Assembly: GCF_000003815.2 (NCBI RefSeq)
Contig: NC_049980.1
Location: 7,985,558 to 8,049,557, forward strand
DNA length: 64,000 bases
Reading direction: 5' to 3'
From: Branchiostoma floridae
Taxonomy: Eukaryota; Chordata; Leptocardii; Amphioxiformes; Branchiostomatidae
A program made the position numbers and the translations under genes. A model generated the notes under the pieces. The model worked only from the letters and a program-made list of their open reading frames with translations. It did not search any database and was not told where the DNA came from. The first letter of the stretch is position 1; each line of letters opens with the position of its first letter. Shown here piece by piece: positions 13,701-56,782 of this stretch.

Positions 13701-15744
13701 GGACCCAACCAGGACCCCTCCATGGAGCATCGCAGCCAGGTAACAGGATAGTTTGGCTCTATCTGTCACAGTCTCGCTGAAATTTATTGACACAAGTCGT
13801 ACAGCTCCATTACTAACAATTCTACTTCAAACATCACAAAACCCACACATAATAGAAATGGTGGGATCGTTCGTCTTCCACTGTCTTCGAAAAAGGAGTC
13901 GAACCCAATAACCCAGGTTCTAGAGTTAGCTTTCACTAGTTTCAGACTAGAGTAGACACTTGTGACACTGTTTTACACAGTTTGAATCTCTCTCGTGTTA
14001 CCTGCAATTAGCCCACGGGCGAGAATTTTCAATAAACCTTGAGTATTAACGTTGATTAAGTACTGCTGGTGCCAAGTGATAACGTTTGAACGCACAGTCC
14101 TTTCTTCCCGGCACAGATGCCCTACACAGAGGCCACCCTGAGTGAAATAAACAGGATGGCAGCAACCGTTCCAATGGCATCTCGACACTTTACCACCGGT
14201 GATATAGACTTTAGGGGTTATCACATTCCGAAGGTAGGGCTGAGGGTGGCGCTGGATAGCTTGTTTCATAAATCTGTGTTTGTTTTATGGTCTACTTAAA
14301 AGTGGTCTCGAACAGGACACTGCTCACACAACGTTGTCCAAATATCCCAGGTATGAAAACAGGTCACCTGTTTTTTTTAGGACAACCAAGGAGCTTTTAT
14401 CAAGGAGCTTTGATAAAGCTCCTTGCTCCCTGGGACAACGTAAGGCACATTTCGAAATAAGCATTGAGGTACGATTTCAAAGGAGATCCATGTGGTTCAA
14501 AGCTATGAGAGAATTCAGTCAAGTTGCATAGGACTACACAACGAGTCAAGTTTGTGGCTTGTAGGAATAGGAATCCATCAGCAATGTAACTCAAAAGTGC
14601 ATATACATAAAATTGAGAGTGAAGTTTCCGGGTCTAACTTTTCCCCTGGATGCATCCAACCCTTTAGAGCCAAGCATGATTCATAGATGAAGTTTAAATT
14701 TAGACATCCATGTACATATTAAGATACGCCAAAAAGCAGTTACTGCATCACTGACGAAAGACACCGGATGGCTGTCTAACACGTCTGGCCGTTTCCAAAA
14801 TCATATCCAGTTGCTTGAGTAACTGCTTTTTTTGGCGTATCTTATCATGTATTTCACTCAGGCCACCGCAGTGGAGGTGAATATCTGGTCGGTGCTGCGC
14901 GACCCACAGCTCTGGCCCGAGCCGAACAAGTTTGACCCGACCCGCTTTCTTGACGACACCGGGATGTTTACTAAGAGGGAAGAAATGATCGTGTTTTCTA
15001 TGGGTAAGTCTGGAACCCTGCAGTTGGTATCTCACTGCACTTGGGGCACCGGTGTTGTTGTCTCCTAAGTCATACTTTTACGTATTACGTAATATCTATA
15101 TAGGAATTTGGTGAAAATAACATAACAGTGCCACAGTGAACGAATCCCGCAGTGTCCCAGTCGGTGCCCCAAGTGTAGTGAGATACCAACTTTACTAGGC
15201 CTGTATAGTCTGTTTGCCAACTTTACTAGGCCTGTATAGTTTGTTTGCCAACTTTACTAGGCCTGTATAGTTTGTTTGCACTCATGTGACATTAGTATTG
15301 TTCGCCATGTTGAATACCTAACGTTGAAATTGTCTGGTAAATGTGAATTATGTGATCATAGTCTGGTCCATGTACCTCCAAATGTTTCATTGGAGAATTT
15401 TCCCCACTGCCAAGCGTCCTAGGATGTCTGTTGGAAAGGTAAGAAGATAACGACCTCTGCCTTTTAAATAAGCTTTGACTGGAAAGTACTAGCTAGTAGT
15501 TATCACATGCTCCCTGTGAAAGTACACAGTATATAAAGAATGATGCCACAACTGTTTTCCAGGTCGTCGCCTCTGTCCTGGTGAACGGCTCGCCAAGGTG
15601 GAGCTTTTCCTGATCTTCACCTCCCTGCTGCAGCGCTTCACCTTCAAACCGCCAGAGGGCAGTGCAGTGCGGTCTGCAGAGGGAGTCTTTGGGTTGGTGT
15701 ATGCCCCGGCACCATTTCAGCTCGTTGCTGAACCAAGAAAGTAA
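10731..15744 (+). CDS. Cytochrome P450, CYP2-clan-like
   Basis: Seven exons: 10731-10907, 11705-11894, 12738-13276, 13575-13739, 14117-14233, 14862-15003, 15563-15744. All junctions are GT-AG with matching phases. The joined CDS is 503 codons plus stop, the usual length of a microsomal P450. Exon 1 gives a hydrophobic N-terminal anchor followed by the proline-rich hinge [15 protein letters not shown], so the enzyme should sit in the ER membrane. Exon 4 carries the I-helix oxygen-activation motif AGTDTT. Exon 5 carries the ExxR motif as EINR in a [12 protein letters not shown] context. Exons 6-7 form the haem-binding loop [12 protein letters not shown] with the cysteine ligand. The PYTEA....R and F.GY.IPK patterns are typical of family 2-like enzymes; the substrate cannot be told. 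All catalytic motifs are intact, so the gene looks functional. Its last introns are crowded by MITEs. It converges on the NEDD4-type gene. Confidence 0.92.
14719..14844. mobile_element. MITE with TTAAGATACGCC termini in P450 intron 5
   Basis: Starts TTAAGATACGCCAAAAAGC and ends GCTTTTTTTGGCGTATCTTA, inverted repeats of about 20 bp enclosing the ACGTCTGGCCGTTTCCAAAA block also found at 1368 and 18840. Its right end is 17 bp before the first base of P450 exon 6, and its T-run is the nearest polypyrimidine stretch to that acceptor. Confidence 0.75.
15023..15190. mobile_element. MITE with GTTGGTATCTCACT termini in P450 intron 6
   Basis: Left end GTTGGTATCTCACTGCACTT and right end AAGTGTAGTGAGATACCAAC form a roughly 30-bp imperfect inverted repeat including GGGGCACCG. 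The element starts 19 bp after the last base of P450 exon 6. Confidence 0.75.
15187..15290. repeat. Tandem repeat, three ~33-bp units
   Basis: Three near-identical copies of a unit containing ACTTTACTAGGCCTGTATAG follow directly on the right end of the preceding MITE, inside the last P450 intron. Only one or two bases differ between units, which suggests recent expansion. Confidence 0.8.
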
Positions 15745-18028
15745 AGTTCGCAGTTTGTGGTCGTCTGTTTCATAGATATCCATAAACCTTCACCAAGAAC
15801 GTAATGTACAATCAGGTGATCTCCAAAGATTCGAATTATATCGTAACGATACAAAACTACTTGTAGAAGGTACGGAGTCGTGGTACTCTAGTTGTAGTTT
15901 GAGAATGTGAACTAAGCTTATAACACTAAAGATATAACTTGTAAGTATGAAGATAAGTCATATAAACAAATATTTATTCAGCAGATGTTTACCTTTTGAT
16001 CATATATCAACATCTATTAATCAACCATATTTGTAACAAATACATCGTTAGCCTTTAATAAAACATTTAAGAAGTGTTTATTAAAGGCTAACGATGAGGT
16101 GTAATATATTTGGGGTATATCTTTTAGTCAGATAAGAGTACTGTTTTACTTTATAAATGTGTTACTGATATCCTGATGCTAGTACACAGCATACTACTTT
16201 TTAAAGCTATAGGACTGAGCATGTTAATGGCATAAAAAGTAAAACAATACATGACAAACCTGGTCAAAGTAAACTTTCACACTTTATTTATTCTGATTAC
16301 TATATGGCATGGCAGTTATCCATATGTATACACAATATGTACAAAAGCTGCAAATCTAAAACTCTGCACTGTAAAGATGGGTGTCAATTATTATACATAT
16401 CATAAATCAATCAGGAAACTGACATATGCTATCTCACAAAATGAATGACTTGGGGACTTGTGATTTTTCATGACAGTTGCAACTAATACGGTGTCCTTCC
16501 TTCTATTGTAGAGAATTTGTTTGAGCAATATTTTGGAGCAACGAATAAGAAAATACATGGGTTATCTTGGACATAAAAGTTGCTTAGTATGGCATTTATT
16601 TCCATTAGACAACCTAGCATATACCAGTACTTAGTATGTTCATAGGTGTGAATTACAAAACAGACTGTCTACTGTGAAAGGAGTTGTGATACAAGAGCGA
16701 TTAAGTACACATTTATACATCTGTAGTTTGGAGCAAGTAGAATATGTCCTGGCCTCAAAAAAGGGGCAAAACATGGCCAGAAACCCTTATAATCAACACT
16801 GTATAACAGCAAAGCAGAGCAGAGTTAGCATCACTTGATGCAAAAAACTAACAATTTGCATGTCAATATTGCCTCAAAGGGTGGAGCATTGAAATAGAGA
16901 CAATGCAGTTCACAACCTTAACTGGACATAAAAACAGGTCACAACAGCTGTTACATGTGCAAACAGACCATTTGGTGCAATTTTCATACCTCAAATCTTC
17001 ATATAAAACAGCAATAATCATTCCTGACTTACTTTTAGTTTACACAGTTTTACATAGATGAAAGATATCAAGTAAATATATTGTACCTCATGGATTGTAC
17101 TTCAAAGTTTTCAAGCAATCTAACAGTATATAGTATCATTTTTATTGCATACAAAGATAGAACGACCACATCAAAATAATACTTAATAAACAAGACACCT
17201 ATTAAACTGTACAACCAAATGAACACAGTTCACAAGAGCTTAGAAACTTGCTTCCATAGAGGATAACATTCTACTAATCAAGGTTAAATTTCTTTCCTTG
17301 GCTACTTTAACAGAACTTGTTGTTGGAAACTTGCAATGATACACACACACAATTCTTCATGATTGGCTTTAAAACTTCTGTCTAGAATGTATACATAATG
17401 TATATAGCACAATTAATAATTCACTTATTATAACCAAATAAAACTTATAAACATCTTACAGTATACCATATTTTCATACAATGTCACTATCCACTAGTTT
17501 CTACTTTGTCATTCTATATCTTTTGGCCAACTTTCCAAGATTTGGGTAAAAATTGAATGATCCCCTTCTTTTAGGCTGAAAGGTGTTGTACAGTCCATCT
17601 TGTAAGCAGTAACTTAAAAATCAACATTAGAAATCTATGGTTTAAATAAAGCTATGCAACTATGTCCTATGTTATTTGATGGTCAGTACCTTTGATTAGT
17701 CTTTTAACAAACCACCAGAATACAAGAATATGTGTTTGTTTCCACTGCATTTGTCAATTATTATTTTACAAACCTCAAACATGCACAATTTTCCTTACGT
17801 TTGCAGATGCAGTTACTTACAAAGTTCTGAAAGAGCGTGGCAAATATCTGAAACCTCTGTTGTTAAGGGACTATTCCTTTGATAAAAAATACTACTCTAT
17901 ATCTACTCTTTATGTTCATTACATTGATAGTTATTCCATGCTGCTAGCAGTATAATCCTTGCATACCTATGTCAATGGTCACCAGAATAATACTTTAATT
18001 ACATACATTGATATTGAGCGGTCCTACA
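15745..18028. other. Convergent intergenic region
   Basis: AT-rich spacer between the P450 stop codon and the stop codon of the NEDD4-type gene. It should hold both 3' untranslated regions. An inverted repeat at 16043-16096 containing AATAAA is a possible P450 poly(A) site. No further gene or domain was seen. Confidence 0.5.
16043..16096. repeat. Hairpin containing AATAAA, 3' of the P450 gene
   Basis: Arms CATCGTTAGCCTTTAATAAA and TTTATTAAAGGCTAACGATG are complementary over about 20 bases and close on a short loop. AATAAA in the left arm, about 310 bp after the P450 stop, could be the poly(A) signal. It may equally be a small foldback element. Confidence 0.55.
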
Positions 18029-51090
<33,062 letters not shown>

Positions 51091-51500
51091 GGACAACTCC
51101 TGTGTTGTTACCAAATTGTGAGGGAATATCGTTTTCAACTTCGAACTACCCTTAACCGCAACAAAACGTGCCAAGAAACAAATACAGTCTGCTTTGGAGA
51201 AAATTGTGCAAAAATCATACCAAAAGTGTCAAAGTATAATATTTAGATGGATTATATAAAGGATTATGGAGAGTAGTGGGAAATTTTTAGGCGTAAAACT
51301 ATTGTTTTATTTTATACAACATTGTGAGTACTTTAGGTTTTGAGGCGGTGGTGACCTGGCGCGACCCAATAAAGGCTTGGCGCTTGCGCAACGAATGAAG
51401 GCGGAAGAAATTTGCATAATTGCCGCACGTGATTCTTACTTTACCTGTGGGGCAGATGTACAAAAGTAAAGGCAATGTTGCGAAACCTCCGGTCCTGTCG

Positions 51501-51502
<2 letters not shown>

Positions 51503-51537
<35 letters not shown>
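51503..51537. repeat. (TG)n microsatellite
   Basis: Uninterrupted GT/TG dinucleotide run of about 35 bp. Confidence 0.9.
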
Positions 51538-52721
51538 ATTTCGTGGTGGAAATTTCCATACACATACTGTGACATAGACACTCTCGACGAAATGAAACGA
51601 GGTCTTATTCAAAGTTGCTCTTTAATAATGATATCTTTGGTGACATATATATAAAAGCCATGCACCCGGACTAATATTACTTTTGACATATGTTATGCCT
51701 GACTTTTTCGAGTCTTTTTTTTTCTTTTCTTACCACCCATCATGGGCTATTAAACGCAAAAATCCGAAATCAATATTGAAAATCATGGATATCATTCTGT
51801 GTGGAGAATGAAAGAAGGTGATCGGTTAAGTCTATTTTTGTCACCGTGACGTAAGGTTTCATGTGTTGATAACAATCGGAAAATTCCATCTCACCAATGA
51901 CGTGTAGTGTCACCGGAATCACGATGTTGCGCCCTACATCACATGATGATGGAAAATTACATCGTCCTATTTAGCTTCAAATTGACACGTTGAAGTCACT
52001 GTAGGTCACGGTCACTGATAGTAGGTAACACAGATTAAAGCTCCCGCTTTTCAGGACTTTGCGGAACACTTTCAGTCTATTGTTGACAGAGACGCTAGGC
52101 GTCGCTGCTACTTACCTATTAGTAGCCCAGCAGGTAATAGCCGTTGTTGTACACTTGTTCGCGGTCACGGATGGACAACTTTTGATATACAAAAAAAATC
52201 ACCATTTCTGAATTTCAGTACATTGTATTTAGTCAGTTTAGGCAATTTAGACTCTTTTATTTGTTGCTTCAAAGTTGTTGAACCAATGACTTCTGAAACT
52301 GAGTACAAGAGAAAGTGACAACGGTGACGATACTAGTAAATTAGGAAGATCAGTAAAAGATCTAGATAACAAATCCAATCATGATAGACAATGATGCGAC
52401 GTGGTCTTGATATTAATGAACGCATATTTATTACGTATCTATAGCACCAAGCCCTCGTGGACTTATAATAGAACATCTATGGCTGAAGTACAATATAGAT
52501 GTACAATATAACGTAACGTTAATATATTTAAGTGAAATCACTATCTAAGCAATGAGGTAACGAGACGACATAAAAGATGCAATAATACATAATGCACAAT
52601 CATATTAACTGACTTTTATGGTCATTCCATTGCATGCAATGTAGATGACGACGCAATTGGCTTGTGGATATTTGTGGATAGAGTCGACCCAGCCATACTG
52701 ATCATACTCAATTCGACTACA

Positions 52722-53044
52722 TGTAACGCTAGCTAGTTCACCTTTATCCGCGTGGTAACTTATATCCGTTGTTTTTAAAAACAAGGTATGTAGGGATATC
52801 AACAAACAATAAGTACATTGTGTAGAATTGTGTACTACTCATGGTCCTGCGAGACCGACGAGTGCCTTTACTATGTAGGGATATCACGTCGATGAGCAGT
52901 GTATTCGAACTGCAAAATTTTGAAAATGTTTCAATTTGAAAATACCTTCCGTCGATCTGGTGATCCCCAGTGCCCGGCTTTTTGCAAAACCGGCAACGGA
53001 TCGCATATAGGTTACTCCGTGGATAAAGGTGAACTTCCGTTAAC
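52722..53044. mobile_element. MITE, AGTTCACCTTTATCC family, copy 1
   Basis: AGTTCACCTTTATCCGCG with GTAACTTATATCCGTTG on the left is mirrored by CGGATCGCATATAGGTTAC and GGATAAAGGTGAACTTCCG on the right, ending GTTAAC. Internal AGGGATATCACGTCGATG matches the other copies. It is longer (about 320 bp) because of extra internal sequence. Confidence 0.85.
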
Positions 53045-53821
53045 ATGCATCTCTAGCACGCAATGGCTATTCTGTTGAATTCGAATGTCACCACTGGAGT
53101 ATTTAGGCGTCGTTCATTCGCCGGTGACATGAGTTGAAACTATATAACTTATATACGGACGGTCGGTTTGCCGGAATTCCCTGGGTTTACGTTGTTGTTT
53201 AAGTTTGACAAGTTTGACAAGTTTGACAAGTTTTATTACAGATGCACGGCATCGCAGCAGTAGCTGAATTGCGCCGTCATTTACAATTATGTACATTAAA
53301 ACCAGCCATGATAAAATCTCTTCGTTATCTTACAATCTTAAAAGGAAGTACAATTACAAGCATTTGAGAATTGTACCCATACTATTGAAGGGAACTCGTC
53401 GTTCCGTGAGGATTATAAAAATAACGAAACGAAGAGTTGTCGTACAACACTATAGTTACATACAATCAAGTGTCTTATCAATGCAGTGAAACATACATTA
53501 GGATAAGTGCTCAGTTCGGGGGTAGTCACTTGTTCAGTAAGTTCACAAGATATGGTATAGGCGAGTTCTTGTATCTGTGTATAAGTTGTATGTAGGTTAG
53601 CATGGAGGTGTCCGGAACGGATCTGTGGAAAAGAACAAGCTTGTGAGAATGGTAAGGCATCGTGATAATGCACAGTAACAGGTGACCCAAATAGAGAAGG
53701 GTCACGGAAATTCCGAGGGCTTCAATAACTAACTCGAATTGCAAAGAAATAGGGACTTCAACACCAGCGGATGCCCATGAGCTACTAGTACTTACCACTC
53801 CAATCTTTACTCATTTGAAGT

Positions 53822-54012
53822 TATGGCTAGTTCACCTTTATCCGCAGGGTAACCTATATCCGTTTTACAGGGTATTTACTATTCAGGGATACCATGTCGA
53901 CAGACACTGGTTTCAATCTGCAATATTTCGGAAACATTCCAATTTGAAACCGCTGTCATTTTTTTAAAACAACGGATATAGGTAACCCCGTGGATATGTG
54001 TGAACTCTCGAG
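53822..54012. mobile_element. MITE, AGTTCACCTTTATCC family, copy 2
   Basis: TAGTTCACCTTTATCCGCAGG on the left and AACAACGGATATAGGTAACC with GTGGATATGTGTGAACT on the right. Internal AGGGATACCATGTCGACAGACA is shared with the family. Its right arm lies inside the open frame of the TIR gene's last exon. Confidence 0.85.
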
Positions 54013-54875
54013 TTTTTTTTTTTTGTTAATTGAATAGATATCTTACACTTCATCTGAAGAAAGTGTGCGTGATGGTCCACCCCACAGTCCAGGGCCTTGA
54101 GAAGTTTGAACCAGAAGAATCTCCTCATGATGGGGCTGGTGCAGTCCAGCGGGTGGTAGCTCTGGAACCTGTCCGGGATCTGGCACGGATGGAGCTTCAG
54201 CGGAATACAGCGGGTGTTGCAGCCTATGGAGGAGATTAAAAAAAAACACGATCTGACCAGTGCCACAGTGTGTCTGCAACAGTGTACCAAAGTCCTCTGT
54301 TCACCGTTGGGCGCGCGTTTAGTTTTAGAATATATCTATTTTAAATTCTATAATCAAATTTCAAGTCCCAAATTGGGATATCGTTTATAAAGTGTCACCG
54401 TGTCCGGGACAAGGGCAGGAAGATGGGACAGGTAAACTTTGGAACAGGTACAGTCCCGTGTAAAACTTTGATCCAACGTTAAACAGAATAGTCGGAACTT
54501 TCTTGATTTCGTCACCCAATACCTGGGCTGGTGGCCTGCGCCATGTTAGCCTCGAACTGGTTCCACTCCTCCTGCAGGTAGTCCTGTGTGAAGACCAGGA
54601 TGGATTTGCGGCTTGTGTGGGCGGCGGTGGCGAGGGCGTCAGCGATCACCTCACCCGGTAAGGAATTCCTCTCGAACACATACACCTGCACAAAGCGAAA
54701 CAGGAAATTAGAGACTTCTATTCCCACTTATTACCTCATTTGACTTTATTCAGATCCAAAATTAGCAACATACAAGTTCATTGTATAGCTACTCTTCCTG
54801 TGATCTTCAGCAACGTTTGTTTGTGTGTGTGTGTCCCTTTGTGTGTCTGTCTGTCTGTCTCTGTGTGTGTGTGTT

Positions 54876-54955
<80 letters not shown>

Positions 54956-55894
54956 TCTGTGTCTTTCAACAAGGCTACGTAAGAACGGCTTGATGTTTGG
55001 TGTTTTGGTAGGCTATGACAGAAGCTGGGAATCAAGTTGGGCACTCTAGTGGCTTCCATAGGTACTGCAGCTGAACTTCTGGTTCTCGTGCTCTGGGCAT
55101 GTTATGTTCATGATTTTGGGGAGGTAGATAGCTCTCATGTTCGGATCGAAAGAAGTTTGAGCTCCCAGCCGCTAGACAGAAAACAGGCCGAGCTAAATTC
55201 TTGATTTGTAAAGGGGGCTTTATGACACTTGTTCATTGGCGTCTAACGTTACAGTTTTCGCATTATGCAATACCGTATACTTGACCTAAATCCTCACACG
55301 CGAAAAGATATAAACAACGCCCAGAAACACATACCTTCAGCGAAAGTGGTGGGTTCTCCAAAGCTGGCAGTAACATTTCTATAATCCACGGTAGCTGTTT
55401 GACGTGGCAGGAGATGAACAGGTCATACTCGTACTGCGTTCTGTCCTCGGCCTTGTTTTCAGGTCCTGGAGATTAACACGATTTTCATGTGTCTCTGTTG
55501 ACTTGTTACGATTATACCTTCTACATAATGTCCAGTCATCTACGATCTTTTTCCTCGTCAAGCGAAGTCGATGTTTTTTTTTACCTTCCATCTCTGGCAA
55601 TTGCCCAATTTATCATTTTTTTTTAGCATTATGGCAAATTGTTAGCTTCCTTGTCCAGGTGGGTCATCAATTATTGTATCTAAGAATACCAATAAATACA
55701 CATGTCTGTGAAGTTTTTAAAAACTCTGGACCACTTTGGCGTTCTGATGCCAAGCGGCGGCTTGGGGTTCTTAAAGTTCTAAGCCCTTGCGTGGCCTCGA
55801 GAATGTTAACTTGAGGCACTGCAGACTAGATAATGCACGGGTTTATCCGGTTGCTCAAGTTACACATACCTGTAGCTACTTCCGGCTCTGTCAT
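53964..55894 (-). CDS. TIR-domain-only protein
   Basis: Exons: 55894-55870, 55465-55335, 54685-54523, and 54223 onward. Phases match: 1 after exon 1, 0 after exon 2, 1 after exon 3. The protein starts MTEPEVATGPENKAED and passes at once into a TIR domain. Box 1 is EYDLFISCHVKQ, box 2 is FERNSLPGEVIADAL (Asn where most have Asp), then SRKSILVFTQDYLQEEWNQFE, and box 3 is RRFFWFKLLKALD. No signal peptide, leucine-rich repeats, death domain or transmembrane helix is linked to it, so it is a small cytosolic TIR protein. It may be an innate-immune adaptor or have the NADase-type activity known for some TIRs; neither can be decided here. Two 3' ends are possible: a donor after 54047 (GTAAGA), or read-through into the adjoining MITE to a stop at 53964. 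Confidence 0.82.
54819..54957. repeat. Long (TG)n microsatellite
   Basis: About 140 bp of GT/TG with TCTG interruptions, in intron 2 of the TIR gene. It produces long Cys-Val and His-Thr frames that are not genes. Confidence 0.95.
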
Positions 55895-56782
55895 AATTCG
55901 GCGAATACCGGACACCAGTGGCGAATTTCTTCTCTGGAATCCTACAAGTCATCAGTGAACCAAGGAAGAATACCGTTACAAGTCAATGCATCGTCCGACC
56001 AAGTTGTATGAGTACGTTCCGGGACGATTACACTTGTCCAAATAGATCTGATTACAAATGATCAAATGGGGAACTCCAGTGTAGAATGCGAACTTCCGCC
56101 TACGCAGAGGTCACAAATGTCACTCTGCGGGTAAACCGCTAGTTTCGGGGCTTGCATGCACTTTTCATGAAATCCGCAATGGCGTGATGGCGCTCTTGTA
56201 CGGACTTTCTAGTGACTTTCTATGTCAATGTTTGCTTGTCTTGAACCAAGACAAGCAAACTTTGACATAGAAAGTCACTTTAAGTAAACCTTTTTATTCG
56301 TATGCACTAATTTAGGATAGAGCATAAATGTGTAAATTTACAAGTGACTGCGTGGGACCAGTGAGGTTGGTGGGGCCATTCAAGAGATGAGAATCGAAGA
56401 TGAGAACAAACTTTGATGAAGGATCATTCGGAGCACTTCTCAAATCTCGTTCCGTACGTACACAGCATGGCAGTTGGCGTGATGATGACGGATCAGAACA
56501 ATCCTCGATCTATCGCTCTCAATTGTAGTCTGTGTCTGCGGCCGTGAAGTGAACAAAAAGTCAAGTATCGGATCATGTAATATCAAAATCTAACTATCAA
56601 AAGTATAGTGCGAATCCATAGTCATAGTTAAAAGAGATGAGCGTGAGCCAATTTTCAACTGGCTTACTAGTAAATCATATGCTTGAATGCTTCTTCGAGA
56701 TCATTACACATTCACTCTATGTTTTCCATGTGGATAGCTTTAACCATGTGATCGTGTCTGTACCAGTTACGGGATGGGCAGT
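55895..56782. other. Divergent spacer between TIR and receptor genes
   Basis: About 890 bp separates the minus-strand TIR start codon and the plus-strand receptor start codon, so both promoters should lie here. The only clear structure is the near-perfect hairpin at 56211-56279. No factor site is claimed. Confidence 0.5.
56211..56279. repeat. Near-perfect 33-bp-arm hairpin
   Basis: AGTGACTTTCTATGTCAATG.. pairs with ..CATAGAAAGTCACT. The arms are 33 bases with one mismatch around a three-base AAC loop. Such a short loop suggests a foldback DNA element rather than a microRNA precursor. Confidence 0.85.

Larger units (their letters stand above)
51091..53821. other. Gene-poor interval upstream of the NEDD4-type gene
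   Basis: The first few hundred bases should contain the NEDD4-type promoter and any upstream exon. An in-frame stretch reading FEVENDIPSQFG lies at about 51155-51120 on the minus strand behind a possible acceptor. Further on there is a TG microsatellite, one MITE, and four tandem AAGTTTGAC units at about 53201-53235. A minus-strand frame at 53798-53526 contains a hydrophobic membrane-like stretch (LGISVTLLYLGHLLLCII) but has no supporting splice sites or homology that I recognise. Confidence 0.4.

Noticed and set aside
14360..14440. AAGGAGCTTTTATCA/TGATAAAGCTCCTT hairpin in a P450 intron as a regulatory element
   Set aside because: Short arms and no sign of function or recurrence; recorded only as a local inverted repeat.
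53526..53798. Minus-strand frame with a hydrophobic segment after the TIR gene
   Set aside because: No convincing acceptor or donor in the right phase links it to the TIR exons, and I recognise no family; possible but unsupported as a coding exon.
54740..55059. Cys-Val and His-Thr repeat proteins on both strands
   Set aside because: Translation of the long (TG)n microsatellite in the TIR gene intron.
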